Counted from the stretch's first letter, positions 45,530 through 56,298 are shown. The stretch: DNA of 64,000 bases from Mesorhizobium sp. Root552 (GCF_001427285.1 NZ_LMFV01000007.1:20056-84055), one strand, 5' to 3'. Program-made: numbers and translations. The notes: generated by a model from the sequence alone, not told the origin.

Positions 45530-46467
45530 TCGCCCTCGGCCCAGGCGCTGACGAGCTGGTGGGCGATGGCGCCTTTCGGCGGGATCGTCAGCCCCTGCGG
45601 GTGCTCGCGCGCCAGCATCAACCGCACCTCGTCGCGGGAAAACCAGCGGCAGTCCTCGAGTTCGCTAGAGTCCGCGTGGATATCGTCGTTGAGCGGCTCG
45701 CCATAGCAGCCGATCATCAGCGAATAGGGAAACGGCCACGGCTGGCTGGCATAGTAGATCACACGGCCAAGCCTGATGCCGGCCTCTTCCAGCGTTTCGC
45801 GCCGCACGGCGTCTTCGATGGTCTCGCCCGGCTCGATGAAGCCGGCAAGCGCCGAGTAGCTGCCTGGCGTAAAATGCCTGCCGCGGCCGAGCAGGCATTT
45901 TTCCTTCGTCGCCGTCAGCATGATCGCCACCGGATCGGTGCGGGGAAAGTGATCGGCGCCGCAGGAAGGGCAATGCCGCCTGTATCCGCCGGCGCGCATC
46001 TCCGTCCGGCTGCCGCATCGGCCGCAAAAGCGATGGCTGGCGTTCCAGCCGAGCAGGGCGGCGGCTTGCGCAAGCGCGCCAAGTGCCGCTTCATCGACCA
46101 GCCCCTGTATGTAGATGGAGCGATGCTCGATCGCCTTGATCGTTTCGGGCAGGCGTTCGGCATCGAAATCGCCCGGAACGGCAAGCACCGGCCCTTTGTC
46201 GTCCCTACCAAGCAGGATCGCCTGTTCCATCGATGAAGCGATGCCGCCCAGTTCGCCAACTGAGAACCACGGATCAAACGTTTCGCCTTGCAGCTTGATC
46301 AGCGTCCTGCCGTCGCGCACCACCAGCAGCCGCGCGGACGGCTCAGCCAGAGCCTTTTCCACGCAATCGTCGCTGCGATGTTCGGACTGACGCTCGATGC
46401 GGTTGCCGGCAAAGGCAAGCGATCTGCTGGGCTCGCGCTCAGGCGCATCAAAAAGACGGAAAGTCAT
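45526..46467 (-). CDS. nudC: NAD+ diphosphatase (Nudix)
   Basis: 313 residues. A C4 zinc ribbon (FCGRCGSRTEMRAGGYRRHC with CPSCGADHFPRTDP) is followed by the Nudix box GFIEPGETIEDAVRRETLEE and the NudC-type SQPWPFPYSLM after it. It cleaves NADH to NMNH and AMP, and in E. coli also de-NADylates RNA. Its stop lies inside a RIME-like repeat. Confidence 0.95.
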   Translation of the reverse strand: MTFRLFDAPEREPSRSLAFAGNRIERQSEHRSDDCVEKALAEPSARLLVVRDGRTLIKLQGETFDPWFSVGELGGIASSMEQAILLGRDDKGPVLAVPGDFDAERLPETIKAIEHRSIYIQGLVDEAALGALAQAAALLGWNASHRFCGRCGSRTEMRAGGYRRHCPSCGADHFPRTDPVAIMLTATKEKCLLGRGRHFTPGSYSALAGFIEPGETIEDAVRRETLEEAGIRLGRVIYYASQPWPFPYSLMIGCYGEPLNDDIHADSSELEDCRWFSRDEVRLMLAREHPQGLTIPPKGAIAHQLVSAWAEGD

Positions 46468-46506
46468 GGGGAAACTACTCGAAGCGACGGATGAAGGCCG
46501 GCAGGT

Positions 46507-46926
46507 TCATAGCGCCGCCTTGACCGTTTCGGCAAACCGGCGGAGTTCGGGAATCTTGTAGGGTTCACGGATGCCGTGGCCCCACACCGGCCCCGGCCAG
46601 GCGGCGTCGCCTTCCGAACGGGCTATCACGTGAACATGCAGTTGCCGCACGATATTGCCGAGCGCGCCGGTGTTGATCTTGGTGCAGCCGGTGACGCGCT
46701 TCAGCGCCTGCGCCGCCATATTAACCTCGAAGGTCAGCATGGCCTGGTCGAGCGGCGCCATATCGTGGATTTCCTCGATCCCCGGCCGCTGCGGAATGAG
46801 CACCAGCCACGGCCAGCGGCGATCGTTCATCACACGCAATTCGCACAGGCCGAGCCACATCAACTGCTCGCTGTCGGCCTCAAGCCGGGCGTCAAGCGTG
46901 AAACCGGCCTTCAGGCCAGGTAGCAT
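46507..46926 (-). CDS. HIT-family nucleotide-binding protein
   Basis: 139 residues. Short histidine triad at residues about 99-105 (RQLHVHVIARSEGD), the LVLIPQRPGIEEIHDM middle strand, and KINTGALGNIV. The family hydrolyses or transfers AMP-like groups; this branch, without a full HxHxH, is common in alphaproteobacteria beside nudC. 39 bases upstream of nudC on the same strand, so probably co-transcribed. Confidence 0.85.
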   Translation of the reverse strand: MLPGLKAGFTLDARLEADSEQLMWLGLCELRVMNDRRWPWLVLIPQRPGIEEIHDMAPLDQAMLTFEVNMAAQALKRVTGCTKINTGALGNIVRQLHVHVIARSEGDAAWPGPVWGHGIREPYKIPELRRFAETVKAAL

Positions 46927-47126
46927 GGGCGTTCCCCTCGAACCTGCAAGGGCCCCCAGAGGCCCCGATACGTATGTATGTCCGGGAAGCGGATGAGCCG
47001 CCAGCTCCCCATTATAGCATCATCCGCCACGGCGCGTCCGACTGTTTGAACGCTATTGCGAGGCTTGCGCCGCTGCAAGCGTTTCATTGGGGCAAAGCCG
47101 CGTCAGTGTTCGATTTCGACACGCAC

Positions 47127-47155
47127 TTGCATTTCGGCATCGAATTGCCGATATG
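47127..47155 (+). promoter_or_regulatory. Candidate promoter of the SRP RNA gene
   Basis: TTGCAT (47127-47132) and GATATG (47150-47155) are 17 bases apart, with the predicted RNA beginning 7 bases after the -10. The position is exactly what the RNA start requires. Confidence 0.45.
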
Positions 47156-47161
47156 GAAGAC

Positions 47162-47260
47162 GGGAGGTTGGTGGTGGACGATCCACTCGCCAACCGGGTC
47201 AGGTCCGGAAGGAAGCAGCCCTAACGAGCCCGGAACGGGTCATTGTTCCAGCCTCCCACC
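47162..47260 (+). ncRNA. ffs: Signal recognition particle RNA (small, 4.5S type)
   Basis: The apical domain is complete: GGTCAGGTCCGGAAGGAAGC followed by AGCCC, with the GGAA tetraloop and the asymmetric and symmetric internal loops that bind Ffh. The ends GGGAGG (47162-47167) and CCTCCC (47252-47257) pair to close the stem. Length about 97-99 bases, right for the alphaproteobacterial form. It lies directly upstream of dnaX, as in other rhizobia. Confidence 0.95.
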
Positions 47261-47410
47261 TTCTTCACGACCCTGTTTGGTCCATCTTGGCGGCCCGCCT
47301 GGGCGGCACACCGGCATTGACGATGTGCAGTCGTGCGGGCGAAACTGGTTCGAACAGCCGACCGCTTCCGGTCGCGGTCCGTAGATTCTTGCTGGGAGCC
47401 GTCCTGATCG

Positions 47411-49237
47411 ATGAATGAAGCTGGAACGAGCGGATCAGGCAGCACCGGGGCAAAGCCGGCCACCGGCGCCTACCGCGTGCTCGCCCGCAAATACCGCCCT
47501 TCGAATTTTTCCGAGCTGATCGGCCAGGAGCCGATGGTGCGCACGCTCACCAACGCCTTTTCATCCGGCCGCATCGCGCAGGCATGGATGTTGACCGGCG
47601 TGCGCGGCGTCGGCAAGACGACGACGGCCCGCATCCTCGCCCGCGCGCTCAACTACAAGAACGAGGCCATCGACCAGCCCAGCATCGATCTCTCCGTGCC
47701 GGGCGAGCATTGCCAGGCGATCATGGAAGGCCGCCACGTCGATGTCATCGAGATGGACGCGGCGTCCCACACCGGCATCGACGATATCCGCGATATCATC
47801 GACCGCGTGCGCTACGCGCCGGTTTCTGCGCGCTACAAGGTCTACATCATCGACGAAGTGCACATGCTTTCCACGCAGGCTTTCAACGGCCTGCTGAAGA
47901 CGCTGGAAGAGCCGCCGCCGCACGTCAAGTTCATCTTCGCCACGACCGAAATCCGCAAGGTTCCGATCACCGTCCTGTCGCGCTGCCAGCGCTTTGACCT
48001 GAGGCGCATCGACGCCGGCGCGCTGGTCGCGCATCTTGGCGCCATCGCCGCCAAGGAAGACATTTCAATCGATGACGACGCATTGGCGATGATCGCGCGC
48101 GCCGCCGAAGGCTCGGCCCGCGATTCGCTTTCCATCCTCGACCAGGCCATCGCGCATGGAGGCGGCGGCGTCAGCGCCGAAGCGGTGCGCGCCATGCTCG
48201 GCCTTGCAGACCGCGCCCGCATCGTCGACCTGTTCGAGCATCTCATGAAGGGCGACGTCGCCGCGGCCCTTGCCGAGTTCCGCTCGCAATATGACACCGG
48301 CGCCGATCCGGCCGCCGTGCTTACCGATCTCGCCGAGTTCAACCATCTGGTGACGCGGCTGCGCTTCGTACCCTCGGCCGCCGAAGACGCCTCGCTTTCG
48401 GAAGACGAGCGCCGCCGGGGCGCCGCCTTTTCCGAGCAGCTCTCGGTCAAGGTGCTGTCGCGCACCTGGCAGATGCTGCTCAAGGGCATCCCGGAAGTTC
48501 AAAGCTCCAACCGCCCGGTCAGCGCCGCTGAAATGGTGATGATCCGCATCGCCCACGCAGCCGACCTGCCAACGCTGGACGAGGCGTTGAAGTCGCTTGA
48601 GAGCGGAGCGCAGACCTCGGCCGCTCCTCGAGCCTCGGCCTCTTCATCGCCGGCCGGATCCGCTGGTCGAGGCAATGGCGAGACGGCCAGCGCTGTATCG
48701 ACGGCGTCCTTTGCGCCGAGCGGCAATGGCGCGCAGACTATGCGTCTGGTCGAGGCATCGCCCGCTCCGGTAGCATTCACGCCGCCGCAGCCCGATCCCC
48801 AGCCGGCAATTGCCGTCAAGTCCCTCGCCGACATCGCGGCCCTCGCCGAAGAACACCGGGACATGGCCTTCAAGATCCTCTTGAAGAAATACATCCGCCC
48901 TGTTCGCTTCGATGCCGACCGCCTCGACGTCAGCCTCACGCCCGATGCGCCCAAGACGCTGCTCAACGACCTCACGTCCAAGCTGCGCAGTTGGACGGGG
49001 CGCAACTTTTTCGTCTCGCTGTCGAAGGAGACAGGTGGACCGACGCTGGCGGAGATGGATTCGGCCCAGCGCGAAAACGCCTTTCTCGACGCGCGCAACG
49101 ATCCCGCTGTCGCCGCGATCCTGGACCGCTTTCCCGGTGCGAAGATCATCGACGTCCGCATCCCGGATACCGCGCAAGGCAGCGGCGAGGCGGACGAGGA
49201 CATGACTGCCGAGCCGATGGTCGAAGACGACGACTGA
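47411..49237 (+). CDS. dnaX: DNA polymerase III subunit gamma/tau
   Basis: 608 residues. AAA+ clamp-loader core: [18 protein letters not shown] (Walker A), [20 protein letters not shown] (DExx), [20 protein letters not shown] and the Arg-finger region, [16 protein letters not shown]; then a linker rich in Ala/Ser/Pro and a C-terminal tau domain ([20 protein letters not shown]) that binds DnaE. The classical four-cysteine zinc site is not there: only one cysteine ([14 protein letters not shown]) remains in that region, which I recall as typical of this order. Assembles beta clamps at the fork. Confidence 0.95.
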   Translation: MNEAGTSGSGSTGAKPATGAYRVLARKYRPSNFSELIGQEPMVRTLTNAFSSGRIAQAWMLTGVRGVGKTTTARILARALNYKNEAIDQPSIDLSVPGEHCQAIMEGRHVDVIEMDAASHTGIDDIRDIIDRVRYAPVSARYKVYIIDEVHMLSTQAFNGLLKTLEEPPPHVKFIFATTEIRKVPITVLSRCQRFDLRRIDAGALVAHLGAIAAKEDISIDDDALAMIARAAEGSARDSLSILDQAIAHGGGGVSAEAVRAMLGLADRARIVDLFEHLMKGDVAAALAEFRSQYDTGADPAAVLTDLAEFNHLVTRLRFVPSAAEDASLSEDERRRGAAFSEQLSVKVLSRTWQMLLKGIPEVQSSNRPVSAAEMVMIRIAHAADLPTLDEALKSLESGAQTSAAPRASASSSPAGSAGRGNGETASAVSTASFAPSGNGAQTMRLVEASPAPVAFTPPQPDPQPAIAVKSLADIAALAEEHRDMAFKILLKKYIRPVRFDADRLDVSLTPDAPKTLLNDLTSKLRSWTGRNFFVSLSKETGGPTLAEMDSAQRENAFLDARNDPAVAAILDRFPGAKIIDVRIPDTAQGSGEADEDMTAEPMVEDDD

Positions 49238-49274
49238 CGTTTCGACCCAACAATCAAGAGATGAAGGACCTACG

Positions 49275-49598
49275 ATGAAAGATCTTCTCGGCCTGATGGG
49301 CAAAGCCAAGGAAATGCAGGCCAAGTTCCAGGCCATGCAGGATGAGATCGCCGAACTCGAAGCGACCGGTCAGGCCGGCGGCGGCCTGGTCAATGTTACC
49401 TTGAGCGGCAAGTTCGAGATGAAGTCGCTGAAGATCGATCCGTCGCTGTTCAAGGAGGACGAGGTCGAGATCCTCGAAGACCTGATCCTTGCTGCCCACA
49501 ACGACGCCAAGGCCAAGGTCGAGCAGGTCATGCAGGAAAAGGCCAAGGCGCTGACCGCCGGCCTGCCGATCCCTCCCGGCATGAAGCTGCCGTTCTAG
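49275..49598 (+). CDS. YbaB/EbfC family nucleoid-associated protein
   Basis: 107 residues. Start [40 protein letters not shown], and the end [12 protein letters not shown] are the family hallmarks. It is a dimeric DNA-binding protein. Together with dnaX and recR it forms the conserved dnaX-ybaB-recR set. Confidence 0.95.
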   Translation: MKDLLGLMGKAKEMQAKFQAMQDEIAELEATGQAGGGLVNVTLSGKFEMKSLKIDPSLFKEDEVEILEDLILAAHNDAKAKVEQVMQEKAKALTAGLPIPPGMKLPF

Positions 49599-49608
49599 GA
49601 TGTGTGGA

Positions 49609-49727
49609 ATTCAGATCAGGATGAGCCGAAAACGGTAGCGTTCGAGAACCGAAGCGCAGTGCATGTTTTGATACATGAGCATCGGAAGCGCAGAATGCTG
49701 CCGTTTGCCGGCCACCATCATCTGAAT
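49609..49727. repeat. Palindromic intergenic repeat, ATTCAG family, copy 1
   Basis: The ends ATTCAGATCAGGATGAGCCG and GGCCACCATCATCTGAAT pair as an imperfect inverted repeat of about 27 bases, with a second inner palindrome. Related to 60671-60756. It separates ybaB and the cell-wall hydrolase gene. Confidence 0.6.
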
Positions 49728-49871
49728 CCCCATATATGCTGATACAACCCTCGCGAGACGGTTCGGCGCGCCAAAAACGGAAGATTGGCGCTCCGCCATC
49801 ATTTTGCCGGAAACAGTCTCATTCTTGCCGCAACCTGGGGACGTGGCGGCCACAAAGAAGAGAGACGTTTG

Positions 49872-50654
49872 TTGATCGCCAAGCGTTTGAAGGCGCCATG
49901 CGTGTTGGGCGCCGTGGGCTGTTTGTCCCTGTTAGCCGGTTGCAGCCAGACCACGCAGGGCATGTCGGCCGCCAATTTTGCCGACGGTGTGCAGCCGACC
50001 CACACAACCTCTTACCAATACACCATGAAGGACAGGACGTGCCTGCAGCGCGCCATGTTCTTCGAATCCAACCGCTCAAGCCGCGAAGGCATGGTCGGCG
50101 TCGGCACCGTGGTGATGAACCGCCTGAAATCCGGCCGGCATGGCAGTTCCATATGCTCGGTTGTCGGCGAGCCCCGGCAATTCGCACCGGGCGTGATGAC
50201 CAGGCGCATGAACTCAAAGGCCATGCCCGACGTGGTGGCCGCTGCCGACGCGGTCCTCAAAGGCGAACGCCACCCGAAGCTTAGGAACGCGATGTTCTTC
50301 CACACCGCCGGGCTGAAGTTCAAGTACAAGAACATGCACTACGTGGCCGTTGCCGGCGGCAATGCCTTCTACGAGAAACGCGGCCGCAAGTGGCAACCGC
50401 TGCCGCCCGATTCCACCTTCAAGGTTTCTGCCGCAGGCTCGGTGCCGGCCACCGCGCCGACCGTGGCCGTGGCATCGGTCGCCAAGCCCAAACTGCCTGC
50501 CGCGCCGCCGCAGGTTGCCGACAAGTCGATCATGACGGCCTCCATCCCCCAACCTGAGCCACAGCCGGTCATGGCATTCGAGCAGACGCCCAGCGACACC
50601 AGTGCGATCGGCGCGCTCATAATTACGCAGAACCAGTCGTTTCCAGCTCAATAA
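49872..50654 (+). CDS. SleB/CwlJ-like cell wall hydrolase, predicted lipoprotein
   Basis: 260 residues from TTG 49872 (TTG 49869 possible; AGAAGAGAGA upstream). Lipobox LSLLAGC with the cysteine near residue 23. The SleB/Hydrolase_2 domain lies in residues 50-180: [20 protein letters not shown] with the catalytic-type glutamate, [20 protein letters not shown], and [18 protein letters not shown]. The rest is a proline- and alanine-rich tail. Members cut peptidoglycan. It sits between ybaB and recR, away from other envelope genes, and the start codon choice is the least certain part. Confidence 0.8.
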   Translation: MIAKRLKAPCVLGAVGCLSLLAGCSQTTQGMSAANFADGVQPTHTTSYQYTMKDRTCLQRAMFFESNRSSREGMVGVGTVVMNRLKSGRHGSSICSVVGEPRQFAPGVMTRRMNSKAMPDVVAAADAVLKGERHPKLRNAMFFHTAGLKFKYKNMHYVAVAGGNAFYEKRGRKWQPLPPDSTFKVSAAGSVPATAPTVAVASVAKPKLPAAPPQVADKSIMTASIPQPEPQPVMAFEQTPSDTSAIGALIITQNQSFPAQ

Positions 50655-50728
50655 ATTCGGCGTCGGCAGGCGGGAAAGCTCACAGGCGCATTGTTTTCAA
50701 TGGCGCTGAAAAATCCTACAACCGCGCC

Positions 50729-51334
50729 ATGTCGAAGCGAATCGCCGGTCCGGAAATCGAACGCCTGATCCAGCTTCTGGCCAAGGTGCCGGGGCTCGGC
50801 CCGCGTTCGGCCAGACGCGCCGCCCTTCACCTCATCAAGAAGAAGGAACAGTTGCTCGCGCCTCTCGCTGCGGCCATGAGCGAAGCCGTGGACAAGGTGC
50901 GCATCTGCTCGACCTGCGGCAACGTCGACACTTCCGATCCCTGCATGATCTGCACCGACGCGCGCCGTGACCCGGCCACGCTCATCGTGGTCGAGGATGT
51001 TTCCGACCTTTGGGCTCTGGAGCGGGCGTCAGCGATGAACGTGCGCTACCACGTCCTCGGCGGAACCTTGTCGCCGCTCGACGGCGTTGGTCCCGACCAG
51101 TTGAACATCCGTTCGCTGGTAGACCGTGTCGCCGGCGGCGAGGTCAAGGAAGTCATCCTCGCCGTCAATGCCACCGTCGAAGGCCAGACCACGGCGCACT
51201 ACCTGACCGACCAGCTTGCCGGCATGGACGTCAAGGTCACGCGCTTGGCGCACGGCGTACCAGTGGGCGGCGAACTCGACTATCTCGACGATGGCACGCT
51301 TGCCGCGGCGCTGAAGTCGAGAACTGCGTTTTGA
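50729..51334 (+). CDS. recR: Recombination protein RecR
   Basis: 201 residues. N-terminal helix-hairpin-helix [20 protein letters not shown], a four-cysteine zinc finger ([18 protein letters not shown]), and the Toprim domain with [13 protein letters not shown] and [20 protein letters not shown]. It loads RecA with RecF and RecO. Last member of the dnaX-ybaB-recR set. Confidence 0.96.
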   Translation: MSKRIAGPEIERLIQLLAKVPGLGPRSARRAALHLIKKKEQLLAPLAAAMSEAVDKVRICSTCGNVDTSDPCMICTDARRDPATLIVVEDVSDLWALERASAMNVRYHVLGGTLSPLDGVGPDQLNIRSLVDRVAGGEVKEVILAVNATVEGQTTAHYLTDQLAGMDVKVTRLAHGVPVGGELDYLDDGTLAAALKSRTAF

Positions 51335-51353
51335 TGCCGCTTGGGCTTTCCAT

Positions 51354-51508
51354 CCCCCTCTGGCCTGCCGGCCATCTCCCCCTCAAGGGGGGAGATCGAC
51401 ACTCGCCTTGGCTTTCATCAATCTCCTACGGTGTTGGAAAGGCAGAAAAGACGAAGCTGCCAATCTCCCCCCTTGAGGGGGAGATGCCCGGCAGGGCAGA
51501 GGGGGGTC
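51354..51508. repeat. Large inverted repeat of two CCCCCTCTG palindromes
   Basis: Arm 51354-51399 (start CCCCCTCTGGCCTGCCGGCC, end GGGGGGAGATCG) pairs with arm 51461-51508, which is the reverse complement with a few changes, around a 61-base centre. Each arm is itself palindromic around CTCCCCCTCAAGGGGGGAG. The element follows recR and reaches 25 bases into the following gene. I recall similar repeats as numerous in Mesorhizobium genomes. Confidence 0.7.
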
Positions 51509-52752
51509 GGCAAGGCTACCGCGTCCTCCTCGCAGCCGTCCTCGCCATTCTGACCCTCGTAGGCCTCGCCTCCCCCACCACCGCCGCGCCGATCGACGAC
51601 CAGTTCCGCACATGGCTGGGCAACGATTTGTGGCCAGAGGCCAAGGCCGCCGGCGTTTCGCAAAAGACCTTCGATGCGGCTTTTGCCGGCGTGAAGCCAA
51701 ACCTGAAACTGCCCGATCTGGTTATGCCCGGCAAAAAGCCGAAGACCCCGAAAAAACAGCATCAGGCCGAATTTGGTTCACCCGGCAGCTATTTCGCCGA
51801 AAAGACGGTGAAAGCAGTGACTGCGGGTGGGCGCTCGCGCGCCGCCTCCAATGCCGCAACCCTTGCCGCCGTCGAAAAGCGCTACGGCGTGCCCGGCGAA
51901 GTCGTGCTGGCGATCTGGGGGCGGGAATCCGGCTTCGGCGCGGCCAAGCTGCCTTACGACGCCTTTGAAGTGCTCGGCACCAAGGCCTTCATGGCGACCC
52001 GCAAGGACATGTTCCGCAAGGAGGTGCTGGCGGCGCTTGAAATCGTCCAGCGCGGACTGGTTGCCCGCAACGCCATGAAGTCGTCCTGGGCCGGCGCACT
52101 CGGCCAGCCGCAATTCATGCCGACCTCGTTTCTCAAGCACGCGGTGGATTTCGATGGCGATGGCCACCCCGACATCTGGAATTCCACGCCGGACACGCTG
52201 GCGTCGATCGCCAACTATCTCGTCAACTATGGTTGGCAAAAGGGCCGCGACTGGGGGTTCGAGGTTGCCGTTCCGCAAAGCGTATCCTGCTCGCTCGAAG
52301 GACCGGATCGAGGCAAGCCCATTTCGCAATGGGCTGCAATGGGCATTGCCCGCATTAACGGCAAAGCGTTTCCTGTGCATGAGGCGAAAGCCGAAGGTTT
52401 CCTCTTGATGCCGGCCGGGCGCAACGGTCCGGCCTTCATCGTCACGCCGAATTTCTATGTGCTCAAGGAATATAATATGAGCGACCTCTATGCCCTCTTC
52501 ATCGGGCATGGCGCCGATCGCATCGCCTATGGCGATAGGACCTTTTCAGGAAGCTGGGGCGCCGTCGGTGGCCTCTACCGCTCCGACATTGCAGCGCTCC
52601 AACGCTCCCTTGAAGGCAAGGGCTACGATGTCGGTAGCGCCGACGGCCTGCCGGGCTTCAAGACCCGCCGCTCGATTGGCGACTGGCAGGCGAAAAGTGG
52701 CCTCAAACCGACATGTTTTCCGGACGCAGAACTGGTCAAGGCACTGAAATAG
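51484..52752 (+). CDS. Lytic murein transglycosylase (MltB family) with peptidoglycan-binding domain
   Basis: 422 residues from ATG 51484; the frame stays open upstream through the repeat. The signal peptide YRVLLAAVLAILTLVGLASP with TTAAPID follows. The catalytic glutamate is in AIWGRESGFGAAKL, then GALGQPQFMPTSFLKHAVDF and GDGHPDIWNSTPDTLASIAN, all MltB/SltB1 landmarks. The last 60 residues are a PG_binding_1 domain (DIAALQRSLEGKGYDVGSAD). It cleaves glycan strands with 1,6-anhydro product. The first codons and its ribosome site (GAGGGGGAG) belong to the right arm of a palindromic repeat. Confidence 0.88.
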   Translation: MPGRAEGGRQGYRVLLAAVLAILTLVGLASPTTAAPIDDQFRTWLGNDLWPEAKAAGVSQKTFDAAFAGVKPNLKLPDLVMPGKKPKTPKKQHQAEFGSPGSYFAEKTVKAVTAGGRSRAASNAATLAAVEKRYGVPGEVVLAIWGRESGFGAAKLPYDAFEVLGTKAFMATRKDMFRKEVLAALEIVQRGLVARNAMKSSWAGALGQPQFMPTSFLKHAVDFDGDGHPDIWNSTPDTLASIANYLVNYGWQKGRDWGFEVAVPQSVSCSLEGPDRGKPISQWAAMGIARINGKAFPVHEAKAEGFLLMPAGRNGPAFIVTPNFYVLKEYNMSDLYALFIGHGADRIAYGDRTFSGSWGAVGGLYRSDIAALQRSLEGKGYDVGSADGLPGFKTRRSIGDWQAKSGLKPTCFPDAELVKALK

Positions 52753-52879
52753 CTCGCCCCCTCGGCAAGCTTGTGCACGAGCGGCAAAGCCGTCGAAAGC
52801 GCCATAACACAGACACAATCGAGGCGGCTTGAAAGCTGGGGGCAGGGCCCCAAGCCAAGTTGATAACGTCGAGTCAGCC

Positions 52880-54547
52880 ATGAAATTCAAGCGCCCCGTT
52901 GTCGGCAGCACCATCCTGTCGGTCATCGTCGCGGCCTATGTGCTTTTCCTCGACAACTCGACTTTCTGGAGCAAGATCTCCGGGCATTTTGCCGGGCATC
53001 CGGCCATGCTGGCCATTCTCGGCCTGGCCGTCCTTTTGCTCTACATTGTTTTCCTGGTCGCTTTCTCCGCGCCCTATGTCATCAAGCCGGTGCTGATCGC
53101 CGCAGTCATGATCTCCGCCGGCGTTGCCTATTTCACCGATACGTTCGGCACCATTCTGGACCGCGACATGATCCAGAACATCGCCCAGACGACCGGGCCA
53201 GAATCCGGCCACCTGATCACGACCGAATTCCTCCTGCATCTTTTCTTTTTCGGCGTTCTACCCAGCCTGCTCATCGTCTGGGTCCGCATCGACCACAAGC
53301 CGTTCTGGCAAAAGGTCAGGACGAACACCGCGCTCTGCCTCGGCCTGGTCGTGGTTGCGGTCGCGCTTATCGGCAGCAATTTCCGCACTTACATCCCGTT
53401 CTGGCAGCATGAGCGCAAGGAGACGATGGTTTACCTCAATCCCGCCATGGCGCTGGTCAGCTCCATCGACTACGGCATTCACCAGTTCAAGGATGCCAAC
53501 ATCGTTGCGAAGCCCTATGGCGAGGATGCAAGGCAAGGTCCGAAGCTCGCCTCGCTCGGCAAGAAGCGGCTGCTGGTGCTGGTCGTCGGCGAAACCGCGC
53601 GCGCCCAGAACTTCAGCCTCAACGGCTACCGGCGCGATACCAACCCCGAACTTGCCGAGCGCAATGTCATCGCCTTCACCAACGTCACCAGTTGCGGCAC
53701 AGCAACGGCCGTCTCGATGCCCTGCATGTTCTCCCATCTCGGCCGCGAGAACTACTCAAAGCATGCAGCGCTATCTTCGGAAAATCTGGTCGACGTTCTC
53801 AAGCATGCCGGCCTCACCATCGAATGGTGGGAAAACAACACCGGCACCAAGAACATCGCCGATCGCATTCCCACCACGATGATCGCCGCCTCGCCCGATC
53901 CGAAACTATGCAGCGGCGGCGAATGCCTGGATCAGGTTCTCGTCGACAAGCTTGCCGCGCGGCTGGACCATCTGGACGGCAACGCCGTCCTCATCCTGCA
54001 CACGATGGGCAGTCACGGCCCGGCCTACTACCAGCGCTATCCCGCCGATTTCGAGCGCTTCAAGCCGGCCTGCCACAGTGCGGAACTGGCCGATTGTTCG
54101 GCCGAGGAGCTTACCAATGTCTATGACAATTCGATCCTCTACACGGATCACATCCTCGCTTCGATCATCGACGTCCTGAAGAAGCACGGCGGCGACTACG
54201 CCTCGGCCATGTACTACATGTCCGATCATGGCGAATCGCTCGGGGAAAACGGGCTCTACCTGCATGGCGCGCCCTACATGTTCGCGCCCGACACGCAAAA
54301 GCGCATCCCCTTTATTGCCTGGCTGTCCGATGATTTCGCCGCCGCGAACGGCGTCGACCTTGCCTGCCTGCGCGCAAAAACCGGCGATGTTTTCTCGCAC
54401 GACAACATGTTCGATACCGTTCTTGGCATGATGGATGTCGAAACCAAAGTCTACGACATCAAGCGCGATGCCTTCGCGTCGTGCCGTGGCAGCGCCGTTT
54501 CGCAGACGGGCGCCGCCTCTGCCGCATCCGTTTCCCTGCCCAAGTAG
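52880..54547 (+). CDS. Phosphoethanolamine transferase (EptA-like)
   Basis: 555 residues from ATG 52880; an upstream TTG at 52829 is less likely. Residues 1-150 hold about five membrane helices (STILSVIVAAYVLFLDNSTF and others). The soluble part is an alkaline-phosphatase-type domain: LVVGETARAQNFSLNGYRRD with the nucleophile threonine, TSCGTATAVSMPCMFSHLGR, a metal-binding MSDHGESLGENGLYLHGAPY, and HTMGSHGPAYYQRYPADF. It adds phosphoethanolamine to lipid A or other envelope targets, which reduces negative charge and raises resistance to cationic peptides. Confidence 0.9.
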   Translation: MKFKRPVVGSTILSVIVAAYVLFLDNSTFWSKISGHFAGHPAMLAILGLAVLLLYIVFLVAFSAPYVIKPVLIAAVMISAGVAYFTDTFGTILDRDMIQNIAQTTGPESGHLITTEFLLHLFFFGVLPSLLIVWVRIDHKPFWQKVRTNTALCLGLVVVAVALIGSNFRTYIPFWQHERKETMVYLNPAMALVSSIDYGIHQFKDANIVAKPYGEDARQGPKLASLGKKRLLVLVVGETARAQNFSLNGYRRDTNPELAERNVIAFTNVTSCGTATAVSMPCMFSHLGRENYSKHAALSSENLVDVLKHAGLTIEWWENNTGTKNIADRIPTTMIAASPDPKLCSGGECLDQVLVDKLAARLDHLDGNAVLILHTMGSHGPAYYQRYPADFERFKPACHSAELADCSAEELTNVYDNSILYTDHILASIIDVLKKHGGDYASAMYYMSDHGESLGENGLYLHGAPYMFAPDTQKRIPFIAWLSDDFAAANGVDLACLRAKTGDVFSHDNMFDTVLGMMDVETKVYDIKRDAFASCRGSAVSQTGAASAASVSLPK

Positions 54548-54553
54548 GAAGCG

Positions 54554-55555
<1,002 letters not shown>

Positions 55556-55800
55556 GGGTCGGTTCCGCATTCAGGTCGCGCAGATATAGGAAGTGTTGCG
55601 TGCGCTGCAAACCGGCCAGGCGCAGCTCATTGTTGCGACCAAACCGAGACATTCGCGGGAAAACGGCCTGCTACCCCTGCCTTAGTGTCATCGCATTGCA
55701 ACATTGCTTGAATTTCATGGCAGGCATGCGGTTTTGGCGCTTGAAGTCTTGGCTTCGGCGCGTATGTAAGCCTCGCGAATTTGACTCTAGGGAACTACAG

Positions 55801-56229
55801 TTGGCTATCTACAGAGAAAAAGACATTTTCGAGCGGCGCAATGCCGCAAATGAAGCAAAAAAAGCACTCCTCGAGCGTTTCAAGACACGGCCTGCAGCGG
55901 ACGATCCGGCTGTTGTGGCCCGCAAGGCTGAGCGTCAGGCGATCCTCGCCGCCCGTGCCGAGCGCGACGCGGAGAAGGCAAAGCTGAAGCAGGAACGTCT
56001 TGCCCGCGAAGCTGCCGAACGCGCCACCCGCGAGGCCGCAGCCGAAAAGGCAAGGCTCGAGGCCGAGGCGAAGGCTGCCGAAGAAAGCAAGCTTCGTGAA
56101 ACCGAAGAGAATGAGCGCATTGCTCGTCTCCTCTCGGACGAAGCAGAGCGCAAGGCCAAGCGCGACGCCCGCTACGCCGCCCGCAAGGCGCGCGTCGGCA
56201 GGACGCCTCCCGGCTTCACGGCACGCTGA
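55801..56229 (+). CDS. DUF6481-type charged coiled-coil protein
   Basis: 142 residues from TTG 55801, with a TAGGGAAC site. A single very charged, alanine-rich helical stretch runs from residue 20 to 130 (KAERQAILAARAERDAEKAK, EAAAEKARLEAEAKAAEESK), ending RVGRTPPGFTAR. Alphaproteobacterial proteins of this type (DUF6481) are widespread, with no known function. A TTGAAG/TATGTA promoter-like pair lies at 55741-55768. Confidence 0.7.
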   Translation: MAIYREKDIFERRNAANEAKKALLERFKTRPAADDPAVVARKAERQAILAARAERDAEKAKLKQERLAREAAERATREAAAEKARLEAEAKAAEESKLRETEENERIARLLSDEAERKAKRDARYAARKARVGRTPPGFTAR

Positions 56230-56298
56230 CACAACAGGCCAGCCAGCAGCAGCAGGGTCGCCCTGAGGGCGGCCTTTGCCGTTGTGCGCTCAACAAAA

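Noticed and set aside
46927-47410. A tRNA or further small RNA around ffs
   Set aside because: Only the SRP RNA is recognised; no cloverleaf with a T-loop GTTCGA-type sequence and acceptor pairing was found on inspection. GGTTCGAAC at 47349-47357 is isolated without partner arms.
51010-51483. An upstream extension of the lytic transglycosylase gene overlapping recR
   Set aside because: The extra translation is out of frame with recR, Arg-rich, and hides the signal peptide; the start at 51484 is better supported.
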